Assembly: GCA_016708465.1 (NCBI GenBank)
Contig: JADJFT010000001.1
Location: 62,001 to 126,000 of the forward strand
Direction of reading: 5' to 3'
Origin: Rhodanobacteraceae bacterium
GTDB lineage: Bacteria; Pseudomonadota; Gammaproteobacteria; Xanthomonadales; Ahniellaceae
Length of the DNA: 64,000 nucleotides
Below, in pieces: positions 1 through 8,175 of the stretch (positions are counted from its first letter, which is position 1; each line of letters starts with the position of its first letter). A model generated the notes under the pieces. That model ran no database searches. It was not told where the DNA came from and saw only the letters and a program-made list of their open reading frames with translations. Position numbers and translations under genes: made by a program.

Positions 1-552
1 GTCGGCAATGTCATCAAGTTGTGCGAGGAAAAACGCGGTGTGCAGCGCTCGATCACGTACATGGGCTCGCAGGTCCAGATCGTCTACGAAATGCCGCTTG
101 CCGAAGTCGTGCTGGATTTCTTTGATCGCCTGAAATCGGCCAGTCGTGGTTACGCCTCGCTCGACTATCACTTCCTGCGTTTCGAGGCCGGCAGCTTCGT
201 GCGCCTGGACGTGATGATCAATGGCGACAAGGTCGATGCGTTGTCGACGATCGTGCATCGCTCGCAGTCCGACCGTCGTGGCCGCGACCTGTGCGAGAAA
301 ATGAAAGAGCTGATCCCGCGTCAGATGTTCGACGTTGCGATCCAGGCCGCGATCGGTGCGCAGATCATCGCGCGCTCGACGGTCAAGGCGATGCGCAAGA
401 ACGTGCTGGCCAAGTGCTACGGCGGTGACGCGACGCGCAAGAAGAAGCTGCTCGAAAAGCAGAAGGAAGGCAAGAAGCGTATGAAGCAGGTCGGTCGCGT
501 CGAGATCCCGCAGGAAGCCTTCCTTGCGGTTCTGCAGACTGATTCCAAGTAA
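1..552 (+). CDS. lepA: Elongation factor 4 (LepA), C-terminal part, 5' end outside window
   Basis: This is the last 183 codons of the ribosome-associated GTPase EF4/LepA, which acts on stalled or mis-translocated ribosomes. The frame is open from base 1, so the gene begins before the window and the GTPase domain is not visible. What remains is the end of the EF-G domain V-like fold and the LepA-specific C-terminal domain, with the family-typical stretches GRDLCEKMKELIPRQMF and GGDATRKKKLLEKQKEGKKR. The basic C-terminus contacts the peptidyl-transferase centre in known structures. lepB starts 20 bases after the stop, as in the common lepA-lepB operon. Confidence 0.96.
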   Translation, partial: VGNVIKLCEEKRGVQRSITYMGSQVQIVYEMPLAEVVLDFFDRLKSASRGYASLDYHFLRFEAGSFVRLDVMINGDKVDALSTIVHRSQSDRRGRDLCEKMKELIPRQMFDVAIQAAIGAQIIARSTVKAMRKNVLAKCYGGDATRKKKLLEKQKEGKKRMKQVGRVEIPQEAFLAVLQTDSK

Positions 553-572
553 ATCCAGCCACGGACGCCCGC

Positions 573-1400
573 ATGGGAAACATCAAACTCGATTTCGCAC
601 TGATCCTTGTTGTCCTGACCGCAGTAACCGGCGTCATTTGGGCGATCGACCACCTGCTGTTCGCGAAGCAGCGCGCGTCGCGACTGGGAGACAAGGCCAA
701 GGAGCCGCTGTTAGTCGAGTATTCGCGCTCTTTTTTCCCGGTGATCTTCGTGGTGCTGATCATCCGCTCATTCGTTGCCGAGCCGTTTCGGATTCCGTCC
801 AGTTCGATGATGCCATCGTTGTTAATCGGCGATTTCATTCTGGTGAACAAGTTCTCCTACGGCATCCGCATCCCGGTACTGAACAAGGAAATCATTGCGA
901 TCGGAAAACCGAAGCGTGGCGACGTCGTGGTGTTCAAGTATCCGGGTAAGTTCCCGGGCGACCCGGCAGCCGGTACCGATTACATCAAGCGCGTCATTGG
1001 CTTGCCGGGCGACACCATCAGTTACGTTGAAAAGATCGTCTACATCAATGGCCAACTAGTCGAGCAGGTGGCCATCGGTCGCTACGAAGGCGTAGGGCAG
1101 GGTGAAGGCATGACCGGTGCGCTGCGTTCGATCGAGAAACTGCCGGGCCGTGACCACGAAATTCTGCAAAGTCCTTATGCCTTTCCGCCGCCCCCACTGG
1201 GCGACACCTGGACTGTTCCCGAGGGGGGCTATCTGGTGCTCGGCGACAACCGTGACAATAGCGAAGACAGCCGCTATTGGGGTATGGTTCCTGAGGCCAA
1301 TCTGGTCGGCCGCGCCTTCTTCATCTGGATGAACTGGGACTTCGAGAATGGCGGTGTCGACTTCGGACGAATCGGTTCTGTCATCCGCGGAGGAGAATGA
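573..1400 (+). CDS. lepB: Signal peptidase I
   Basis: This is the inner-membrane serine protease that removes signal peptides from exported preproteins, 275 residues. There is a hydrophobic helix at about residues 8-24 and a second at about 54-66. The catalytic box RIPSSSMMPSL places the nucleophile at Ser78, and the general-base Lys is Lys139 in DYIKRVIGLPGD. The conserved GDNRDNSEDSR box lies near residue 225. The E. coli enzyme is longer (324 residues), but this length is usual in xanthomonads. It lies between lepA and a DUF4845 gene that starts 1 base after its stop. Confidence 0.97.
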   Translation: MGNIKLDFALILVVLTAVTGVIWAIDHLLFAKQRASRLGDKAKEPLLVEYSRSFFPVIFVVLIIRSFVAEPFRIPSSSMMPSLLIGDFILVNKFSYGIRIPVLNKEIIAIGKPKRGDVVVFKYPGKFPGDPAAGTDYIKRVIGLPGDTISYVEKIVYINGQLVEQVAIGRYEGVGQGEGMTGALRSIEKLPGRDHEILQSPYAFPPPPLGDTWTVPEGGYLVLGDNRDNSEDSRYWGMVPEANLVGRAFFIWMNWDFENGGVDFGRIGSVIRGGE

Positions 1401-1401
1401 A

Positions 1402-1797
1402 ATGACTATCGTGCGTTCGCGTCAGTCGGGTATTTCACTGATCGGGTTTCTTATCATCCTCATCGTGCTGGGTTTTTTCGCATTCTTGTTCATGAAGTTG
1501 TATCCGGCGTACTACGAGTACTACAACGTCGTCGGCGCGATGGAAGCGATCAAACGCGAACCGGCTGCGGCACGCTGGTCACCGGCTGAAATCCTCACAT
1601 CGCTCGACAAGCGCATGTATATCAATTACGTCGATGAGAAGTTCGTCAACAAGCGCAGCTTCACGATCAAGCGGGCCGGCACCGGCTATACATTGTCGGT
1701 TCATTATGAGCGACGCGAGCCATTGATTTACAACCTCGACTATGTGGCGACGTTTGATCGAACTGTCCAACTCGGCACGAATCTGGGCACTGACTGA
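1402..1797 (+). CDS. DUF4845 single-pass membrane protein
   Basis: This is a 131-residue protein of the DUF4845 family, which is regularly found between lepB and rnc in gammaproteobacteria. Its role is unknown. The ATG at 1402 is chosen because AGGAGA precedes it by a few bases; a longer reading from 1348 would run through the end of lepB. One membrane helix (about residues 10-32) is followed by a roughly 100-residue domain that should lie in the periplasm. The position suggests a role linked to membrane protein processing, but nothing in the sequence shows an activity. Confidence 0.88.
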   Translation: MTIVRSRQSGISLIGFLIILIVLGFFAFLFMKLYPAYYEYYNVVGAMEAIKREPAAARWSPAEILTSLDKRMYINYVDEKFVNKRSFTIKRAGTGYTLSVHYERREPLIYNLDYVATFDRTVQLGTNLGTD

Positions 1798-1800
1798 GCA

Positions 1801-2451
1801 GTGAGCGCTTCACTCAGCGAACAAGCCCTGGTGCACCGCAGCGCCCGCGGTGCAAATAACGAACGCCTCGAGTTTCTCGGTGACGCGGTGGTCGGGTTGG
1901 TGGTCGCGGAGTTGCTTTACGATCGCTTCCCGAAAGTCGATGAAGGCGTGTTGACGCGGATGCGCGCGCACCTTGTTTGCGAGCGCGGTTTGGCGGAGGT
2001 TGCGCGCACGCTCAAACTTGGCGAGCGTTTGCAATTGGGGCCGGGCGAACTGAAATCGGGTGGATATCGCCGCGACTCGATTCTTGCCGATGCGCTGGAA
2101 GCACTGGCGGCGGCGCGTTATTTCGAATCCGGATGGGATGCGTGCCGGGCCGAAGTGCGATCGTGGTTTGAGCACGCGCTTGGCAGTCTGCATACCGACG
2201 ATTTCGGTAAGGATGCCAAGACCCGGCTGCAGGAATGGATGCAGGCGCGCGCGTTGGGACTGCCGGAGTACGAATTGGTCGACGCGACCGGCCCCGAACA
2301 CGCACGCGAATTTCTCGTTCACTGCCGTGCCGCTGCGCATTCGCGACAGACCGAAGCGCGCGGTAACAGTCGCAAGCTGGCCGAGGCACGTGCTGCCGAG
2401 GCCATGATCACTCAACTTCAAGCTGACGAACGCAAGGCGAACCCCGCATGA
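1801..2451 (+). CDS. rnc: Ribonuclease III
   Basis: This is a double-strand-specific endoribonuclease that processes rRNA precursors and structured mRNAs, 216 residues. The family signature NERLEFLGD is at residues 20-28, followed by the second acidic cluster ADALEAL. A double-stranded RNA-binding domain occupies about residues 145-215 (KTRLQEWMQ at its start). The start is GTG at 1801, because an in-frame TGA lies just upstream at 1795-1797. This makes the protein begin at the ALVHRS helix and lack roughly 15 residues that precede it in most homologs. Its stop overlaps the era start (ATGA), which suggests translational coupling. Confidence 0.95.
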   Translation: MSASLSEQALVHRSARGANNERLEFLGDAVVGLVVAELLYDRFPKVDEGVLTRMRAHLVCERGLAEVARTLKLGERLQLGPGELKSGGYRRDSILADALEALAAARYFESGWDACRAEVRSWFEHALGSLHTDDFGKDAKTRLQEWMQARALGLPEYELVDATGPEHAREFLVHCRAAAHSRQTEARGNSRKLAEARAAEAMITQLQADERKANPA

Positions 2452-3341
2452 CCGAACATCGTTTCGCCACTGTTGCAGTGGTGGGTCGCCCGAATGTCGG
2501 CAAGTCGACATTGCTGAACGCACTCGTCGGATTTTCACTGAGCATCGTTGCACCGAAGCCACAGACCACACGCCATCGTTTGCTCGGCGTACTGACACGC
2601 GACGACGTGCAATTCGCGTTTCTCGACACCCCCGGCATTCATCGTGCTCAGTCGCGGGCATTGAATAAAATGCTCAATCGGACGGCGTTCTCGGCACTGG
2701 AAGAGGCCGACATCGTGTTATGGCTGCTTGATGTAATGCGGCGCACCGACGACGACGAAATGGTCGCCGCACGCTTGAAAGGGCGAAAGGTGCCGGTGGT
2801 GATTGCTTTGAATAAGGCCGACAAGATCGCCGACAAATCTAAGCTGCTACCGATGATCGCCGCGTTGCAGCAGGCCTATGCACCGGATGCAATCGTACCG
2901 ATTTCGGCACTGAAGAACTCCGGAACGGAGCAATTGATCAAGGTGTTGGCGGGACTTGCCCCACTCGGCGATGCACAGTTCGATGCCGAGGAAATCACCG
3001 ATCGCAGCGAACGTTTCCTCGCCGCTGAACGCGTGCGCGAACAGTTGATCCTGCAACTGCATGACGAGTTGCCGTATGCGACCAATGTCGAGATCGAGCG
3101 CTGGGAGCAGGAAGGCAATCTGGTCAAGATTGGCGCCGTGATCTGGGTTGAGCGCGATGCGCAAAAGGCGATCGTCATCGGTGCCGGCGGTGCGCAACTA
3201 AAGGCTATTGGTACACGCGCACGCAAGGTGCTGGAAAAGTTGCTGGATGCGCGGGTACATCTCGAAACCTGGGTGCGTGTGCGCGAGAACTGGTCGGATG
3301 ATGAGCGCGCTTTGAAACGCATGGGCATCGACCAAGCCTAA
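2448..3341 (+). CDS. era: GTPase Era
   Basis: This is an essential GTPase that binds the 3' end of 16S rRNA during 30S subunit assembly, 297 residues. The P-loop GRPNVGKST is at residues 13-21, the G3 motif DTPG follows near residue 62, and NKAD (G4) near residue 124. A C-terminal KH domain contains the loop IGAGGAQLKAIG. The ATG overlaps the rnc stop codon, the conserved rnc-era arrangement, and recO follows after 3 bases. Confidence 0.97.
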   Translation: MTEHRFATVAVVGRPNVGKSTLLNALVGFSLSIVAPKPQTTRHRLLGVLTRDDVQFAFLDTPGIHRAQSRALNKMLNRTAFSALEEADIVLWLLDVMRRTDDDEMVAARLKGRKVPVVIALNKADKIADKSKLLPMIAALQQAYAPDAIVPISALKNSGTEQLIKVLAGLAPLGDAQFDAEEITDRSERFLAAERVREQLILQLHDELPYATNVEIERWEQEGNLVKIGAVIWVERDAQKAIVIGAGGAQLKAIGTRARKVLEKLLDARVHLETWVRVRENWSDDERALKRMGIDQA

Positions 3342-3344
3342 GCC

Positions 3345-4073
3345 ATGGCCGAGCGCGTCGAACGGCAGCCGGCCTACGTGCTGCATGAACGTGCGTATCG
3401 TGAAACCAGCGCCATCCTTGAGTTGTTCACGCGTGATCACGGCTGTGTCGCGGTGGTCGCACGCGGATTGCGAGCAGCGAAACCTCGGTTTTCACGTGGC
3501 AGCCTGCGCGCCCTGCAACCGCTCGAATGCGCGTGGCTGAATCAAGGTGATCTCGGCCAATTGACGGCGGCCGAGGCGTGCGGGCTGCCGCTGGCGCTTT
3601 CCGGTATACGCCTGCAATCGGCACTGTATTTGAACGAGTTGCTCGTGCGTTTGTTGCACCGCCATGATCCACATCCGCTGCTGTTCGATGCCTATGCGCG
3701 TCTGTTGGTGCAGTTACCAGAGAGTGCGGATGCACTCGGGTTCCAACTGCGTTGTTTTGAGGCGCTGCTGCTGTCGGAACTAGGCTACGGCATCGAGTTC
3801 ACGTTTGATTCCGCCGCGCAGGCGCCAGTTGATCCGTGTGGCCGTTATCGTGCATTACCGGAGCATGGCGTAATCGGTGTGCACGATTTAGAGGTCGATA
3901 CGATCTCTGGGGCGGCGCTGCTGGCATTGCAAGCAGGGCAGCAGCCCGATGCCGTGGGATTGCGCGAACTACGCCGGATGATGCGCGCGCTGCTTCTGCA
4001 CCATCTCGGTGGACGTGGCTTGAATGCTTGGCGGGTGCTCAGGTCGCCAGCGCCGCCTGCAGATCGGGCATGA
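3345..4073 (+). CDS. recO: DNA repair protein RecO
   Basis: This is a recombination mediator that helps load RecA onto gapped DNA with RecR, 242 residues. An N-terminal OB fold (about residues 1-80, with YVLHERAYRETSAILELFT) is followed by the helical RecO C-terminal domain. It ends the lepA-to-recO cluster. Its last 35 bases overlap, on the opposite strand, the end of the receiver-Hpt gene. Confidence 0.93.
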   Translation: MAERVERQPAYVLHERAYRETSAILELFTRDHGCVAVVARGLRAAKPRFSRGSLRALQPLECAWLNQGDLGQLTAAEACGLPLALSGIRLQSALYLNELLVRLLHRHDPHPLLFDAYARLLVQLPESADALGFQLRCFEALLLSELGYGIEFTFDSAAQAPVDPCGRYRALPEHGVIGVHDLEVDTISGAALLALQAGQQPDAVGLRELRRMMRALLLHHLGGRGLNAWRVLRSPAPPADRA

Positions 4074-4728
4074 GTACTGAGCAGGCTTGATCGTAACGAT
4101 CGATCAGCGTCGTCCACGCATCGGATTGTCGCGCCGTGTCATCGATAAACCGGATCAACGGTATCGCACCGCAAAATCCTGCTGAGGACTTCATCCGGTG
4201 TAAGGCATCGCGCAGCGCTTGCAGGTCGCGCGTCATGGCGGCCGCTTCGAGCATGCCGCGATATACCGGTAACTCGTCACGCAGCATGCCACGCAGTGTG
4301 CGCACCGTGTCGATGCTGCCCCAGATTGCCAACGCGGCGGCATCATCGAGGCTGGCGGCGGGCGAGGGCGAGTGATCCGATAAAACATCGCGCAGTCGCC
4401 CGATCGCGATCGGTTTCTCGAGCGCAGCATCGAAGCCGCGCGCTAATAAGTTCTGTGCGCGTTGATCGTCCAGATCAGCGCTGATGGCGATCATGCGCGC
4501 GCACCGCGTTTCATCGATTTCACGCAGCGCCGGCAACAGGGCGCTGCCATCCTCGCCGTCAAGTCGCTGATCGATCAGCAGCAAATCGAAGTGTTGACTG
4601 CGTGCCGTTGCCAACGCTGTCGCAGCCGTTGCTGCAACCGCTACGGTGTGGCCCAGCGCCTGCAATTGCGATGACACCACCTCGCGCACGATCGGGTCAT
4701 CATCGACCAACAAGATGCGCAGGCTCAT
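4039..4728 (-). CDS. Response regulator receiver fused to an Hpt domain
   Basis: This is a 229-residue cytoplasmic signalling protein. Residues 1-118 form a CheY-like receiver with the acidic pair at Asp10-Asp11, the phospho-acceptor at Asp53 (LLLIDQRLDG) and the conserved Lys104 (ALEKP). Residues about 130-225 look like a histidine phosphotransfer domain with His177 in ALHRMKSSAGFCG. There is no DNA-binding or enzymatic output domain, so it probably shuttles phosphate within a multistep relay. The partner kinase is not in the window. The ATG at 4726-4728 is the first residue of the receiver fold; the open frame upstream runs antisense to rlmD. The 3' end overlaps recO by 35 bases. Confidence 0.85.
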   Translation of the reverse strand: MSLRILLVDDDPIVREVVSSQLQALGHTVAVAATAATALATARSQHFDLLLIDQRLDGEDGSALLPALREIDETRCARMIAISADLDDQRAQNLLARGFDAALEKPIAIGRLRDVLSDHSPSPAASLDDAAALAIWGSIDTVRTLRGMLRDELPVYRGMLEAAAMTRDLQALRDALHRMKSSAGFCGAIPLIRFIDDTARQSDAWTTLIDRYDQACSVLMPDLQAALAT

Positions 4729-4803
4729 CGGTAGACCTCGATTCGGGCATGGCGGCGGGGCTGCCGGTAGACTACACGGCCCGAACCATCGTCCAGTATC
4801 CCC

Positions 4804-6117
4804 TTGAATCGTCGTGTCTCCGCTGAGCCAATCGCGCTCGACATCGAAAATTTCACCCATGACGGACGCGGTGTTGCGCGCGTCGACGGCAAAGCAATCT
4901 TTGTATCCGGCGCATTGGTCGGCGAACGCGTAGTCGCGAAGCTGACTGCAAAGCACCGCCAGTACGATGAAGCAGAAGTCATCGAAATCCTGCAAGCGTC
5001 GCCCGATCGCGTCGTCCCTGGCTGCGCCCATTTCGGCATTTGCGGGGGCTGCGCGCTGCAGCATCTGGCGCCGGCGGCGCAGATTGCGGCGAAACAGCAA
5101 ACGCTGCTCGACAACTTGAGCCGTATCGGCGATGTCACGCCGAAACGCATTCTCGAACCCTTGCAAGGCGATGCCTGGGGCTATCGCCGTCGCGGCCGCC
5201 TGTCGGTGCGCCACGTCGAGAAAAAGGGACGCGTGCTCGTCGGATTTCGCGAAACCAATGGCAAGTACGTCGCCGATCTCAGTCGTTGTCCGGTGGTGTT
5301 GCCTGCAGTCGGCGAGCGCCTCACGGCAATCGCTGAATTGTTGGCCTCGATGGATGCGGTGCGCGAGATTCCACAAATCGAATTTGCCTGTGGGGATGCG
5401 CTGACCGCGTTGGTATTCCGCCATCTGCAGCCGCTATCGGACGGTGATCTCGGAAAACTCAAGGCATTCGCCGAGCGCGAGCAGCTTGCCGTGATGCTGC
5501 AGCCGAAAGGGCTGGATTCGGTGCATACGCTGTGGCCGGAACACGCCGATCTGTACTTTGATATTCCTCGCTTCGACTTGCGCCTCGATTTCGATGCGCT
5601 CGATTTCATTCAGGTCAATGCCGCGATCAATGCGCGCATGATTGATCATGCGCTGGCGCTGCTTGATGTGCAGGCAGATGAATCGGTGCTCGATCTGTTC
5701 TGTGGGCTCGGCAATTTCACCTTGCCGCTGGCGCGCGTTGCCAAGTCGGTTGTCGGCGTCGAGGGTGACCATGCACTCGTTGCCCGCGCACGGCGCAATG
5801 CCGAGCGCAATGGCATTCGCAATGCGGAATTCTTTGTCGCCGATTTGTCCGAGAATCAGCGTGATGCAGCTTGGGCAAAGCGACACTACGACCGCGTTCT
5901 GATCGATCCGGCGCGCGCGGGTGCCGACAAGCTGATCGAGTGGTTCCCGTTCAAGCAGGTCAAGCGCGTTGTTTACGTCTCTTGCCACCCGGCATCGCTT
6001 GCCCGTGATGCCGGTCTGCTGGTGCGCCAGCATGGCTTCAAACTCAAGGCGGCAGGGGTGATGGACATGTTTCCACACACGGCACATGTCGAATCCATCG
6101 CCTTGTTCGAGCGTTGA
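4804..6117 (+). CDS. rlmD: 23S rRNA (uracil-1939-C5)-methyltransferase RlmD
   Basis: This is an SAM-dependent enzyme methylating U1939 of 23S rRNA, 437 residues. A TRAM domain occupies about residues 5-62. The [4Fe-4S] ligands are Cys74, Cys80, Cys83 and Cys162. The SAM motif is VLDLFCGLGNFTLPLA, and the catalytic Cys lies in VYVSCHPASLARD near the C-terminus. The start is TTG at 4804. No ATG is available before the TRAM domain and no good ribosome binding site is visible, so the start is tentative. It heads a plus-strand run of five closely packed genes. Confidence 0.94.
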   Translation: MNRRVSAEPIALDIENFTHDGRGVARVDGKAIFVSGALVGERVVAKLTAKHRQYDEAEVIEILQASPDRVVPGCAHFGICGGCALQHLAPAAQIAAKQQTLLDNLSRIGDVTPKRILEPLQGDAWGYRRRGRLSVRHVEKKGRVLVGFRETNGKYVADLSRCPVVLPAVGERLTAIAELLASMDAVREIPQIEFACGDALTALVFRHLQPLSDGDLGKLKAFAEREQLAVMLQPKGLDSVHTLWPEHADLYFDIPRFDLRLDFDALDFIQVNAAINARMIDHALALLDVQADESVLDLFCGLGNFTLPLARVAKSVVGVEGDHALVARARRNAERNGIRNAEFFVADLSENQRDAAWAKRHYDRVLIDPARAGADKLIEWFPFKQVKRVVYVSCHPASLARDAGLLVRQHGFKLKAAGVMDMFPHTAHVESIALFER

Positions 6118-6118
6118 G

Positions 6119-6616
6119 ATGGGCGTCGAGATCGAGCGCAAGTTTCTGGTCCGCGGCAATGCTTGGCGCGGCCAGATTGCGCGCAGCATTGCGATCGATC
6201 AAGGCTATCTCGGTGGTGAGCGCTGCTCGGTGCGCGTGCGTTTGCAGGACGAGGTCGCGATGCTCAACATCAAGTCGCGCGAGGCCGGTGCGCAGCGTCT
6301 GGAATTCGAGTATCCGTTGCCGGTCACCGATGCGCTGGAATTGCTGGAGCGACTATCCGGCCCGCGCGTGACCAAGACTCGCCATCACGTCGTCATCGAT
6401 GGCGACGTATTCGAGATTGACGAGTTTGCCGGTGCGAATACGGGTTTGGTCGTAGCTGAAATCGAGTTGGACGCCGTCGATGCGGTATTTCCGCACCCAG
6501 CCTGGCTGGGCCGGGAAGTCACCGACGAGGTTCGCTTCTACAATCTGCGCCTGGCCGAAACACCATTTTCCGACTGGCTCGACCGCGACACATTGATCAA
6601 GGAAATCGCATGCTGA
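6119..6616 (+). CDS. CYTH-domain protein, probable inorganic triphosphatase
   Basis: This is a 165-residue single-domain CYTH protein. The ATG at 6119 is immediately followed by the diagnostic ExExK motif in VEIERKFLV. Further charged strands (RVRLQDEVAMLNIKSR, TKTRHHV, VAEIELD) supply the metal- and phosphate-binding residues of the tunnel fold. Stand-alone CYTH proteins of this size are usually triphosphatases cleaving inorganic triphosphate; adenylate cyclase or thiamine-triphosphatase activity cannot be excluded from sequence. It starts 1 base after rlmD and overlaps nagZ by 7 bases. Confidence 0.88.
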   Translation: MGVEIERKFLVRGNAWRGQIARSIAIDQGYLGGERCSVRVRLQDEVAMLNIKSREAGAQRLEFEYPLPVTDALELLERLSGPRVTKTRHHVVIDGDVFEIDEFAGANTGLVVAEIELDAVDAVFPHPAWLGREVTDEVRFYNLRLAETPFSDWLDRDTLIKEIAC

Positions 6617-7623
6617 TGATCGGCATCGCCGGCACGACGCTGGCTCCCGAAGAAAAAGACTGGATCCGCGCCCCGATGGTCTGTGGCGTAATCCTGTTCA
6701 CACGGAATTTTTCGTCGCGCGACCAATTGGTCGCCTTATGCAACGATATCCGTGCCGCGCGTGCTGGTGAATTCTTGATCGCCGTGGATCAAGAGGGTGG
6801 CCCGGTGCAGCGCTTTCGTGAGGGGTTCACCGCGTTGCCGGCGTTGGCGCTATTTGGCGAACGTTATGCGACTGATGCCGCTGGCGCGCTCGATCTGGCC
6901 GAGCAGCACGGCTGGTTGATGGCCTGCGAGATCCTTGCACTTGGTATCGACTTGAGTTTTGCACCCTGCATCGATCTCAAGCGCGGCAATCGCGCCATCG
7001 GGGTGCGCGCTTTCCATGATGATCCGGCGGTGGTCGCAGCGTTCGCGGCCGCTTATGTGCGCGGCATGCATAAGGCCGGTATGGCGGCGACGCTGAAGCA
7101 TTTTCCAGGGCATGGTTCGGTGCTCGAAGACACGCATTTCGACGTTGCGGTCGATCCGCGACGCTTCGATGTGATCGAGCGCGAAGACCTGTATCCGTTC
7201 AGCGCCGGAATCGCCGCGCAGGCCGAGGCAGTGATGATGGCGCACGTCACTTATCCCGAAGTCGCGCCGGAACCCGCCGGTTACTCGCCGCACTGGATAC
7301 GCAACATCCTGCAGCGGCAACTCGGTTTTACCGGCATCGTTTTCTCCGATGACATCGGCATGGCCGCAGCAGAATCTGCCGGTGGCATCAAGGCGCGCAT
7401 TGACGCGCATTTGGATGCGGGCTGCGACATCGTGCTGGTCTGCGCGCCAGTTCTGGTGTCCGAAGCCATCCATGCCGTGTCGCAACGCCAGCCGTTGCCG
7501 ATGTCGAAACTGGCATTGTTACGCGCGCGCGCCACACCGCAATGGTCGCAGTTGCTTGCGAACGATGATTTCATCCAAACCCGCGCTGGTCTCAGCGCGC
7601 TCAGCCAGGAGTTCGTGGCATGA
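6610..7623 (+). CDS. nagZ: Beta-N-acetylhexosaminidase NagZ
   Basis: This is a cytoplasmic glycoside hydrolase (GH3 family) that removes N-acetylglucosamine from anhydromuropeptides during cell-wall recycling, 337 residues. The family signature KHFPGHG is at residues 163-169, with the catalytic-loop His at about residue 176 (DTH), and the nucleophile-containing FSDDIGM at residues 246-251. No signal peptide is present, as expected. The start overlaps the CYTH stop, and a second ATG six bases downstream (6616) is also possible. Its own stop overlaps the hpt start (ATGA). Confidence 0.95.
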   Translation: MLMIGIAGTTLAPEEKDWIRAPMVCGVILFTRNFSSRDQLVALCNDIRAARAGEFLIAVDQEGGPVQRFREGFTALPALALFGERYATDAAGALDLAEQHGWLMACEILALGIDLSFAPCIDLKRGNRAIGVRAFHDDPAVVAAFAAAYVRGMHKAGMAATLKHFPGHGSVLEDTHFDVAVDPRRFDVIEREDLYPFSAGIAAQAEAVMMAHVTYPEVAPEPAGYSPHWIRNILQRQLGFTGIVFSDDIGMAAAESAGGIKARIDAHLDAGCDIVLVCAPVLVSEAIHAVSQRQPLPMSKLALLRARATPQWSQLLANDDFIQTRAGLSALSQEFVA

Positions 7624-8171
7624 ATGCCCATCCCTTATCCGAAGCACTGAAGCATTCCGATTGTCTGTGGTCGCGCGAACAATTGTTCGTTGAGATCGCG
7701 CGCCTCGGCCGCGAGTTGAATGCCGCCTATGCAGATTGTCCGCAGCCGCCGGTCTTCCTGACGGTGATGAACGGCGGAATGTTCTTCGGCGCTTATCTGG
7801 CGCATGCCAGCAGCGTCGATTTCCACTTCGATTATGTGCACGCCACGCGCTACCGCAGTGGCACCATGGGCCACGCGCTGGAGTTGGTGAAGGCGCCGCG
7901 AACGCCATTTATTGGACGCGACGTACTGATCGTCGATGACATCCTCGACGAAGGCAAAACCCTGGCGATGGTGCGTGACTGGTGCCTGGCGCAGGGTGCC
8001 GCGTCGGTGCGTATTGCCGTGCTCGCGGTTAAAAATCACGACCGTTGCGTGCCCGGTTTCAAGGCGGATTTCATCGGTGTTGAAGTGGCAGATCGCTACG
8101 TTTATGGCTTCGGCATGGATTATTACGAGCAAGGTCGCAATCTCGACGCGATCTACGCATTGAAGGATTGA
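7620..8171 (+). CDS. hpt: Hypoxanthine-guanine phosphoribosyltransferase
   Basis: This purine-salvage enzyme converts hypoxanthine or guanine plus PRPP to IMP or GMP, 183 residues. The PRPP-binding motif VLIVDDILDEGKTL lies at about residues 102-115. The end of the protein (VADRYVYGFGMDYYEQGRN) has the base-binding features of the family. It is translationally coupled to nagZ and followed after 4 bases by mtnP, whose probable product hypoxanthine would be its substrate. Confidence 0.93.
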   Translation: MNAHPLSEALKHSDCLWSREQLFVEIARLGRELNAAYADCPQPPVFLTVMNGGMFFGAYLAHASSVDFHFDYVHATRYRSGTMGHALELVKAPRTPFIGRDVLIVDDILDEGKTLAMVRDWCLAQGAASVRIAVLAVKNHDRCVPGFKADFIGVEVADRYVYGFGMDYYEQGRNLDAIYALKD

Positions 8172-8175
8172 GTCG

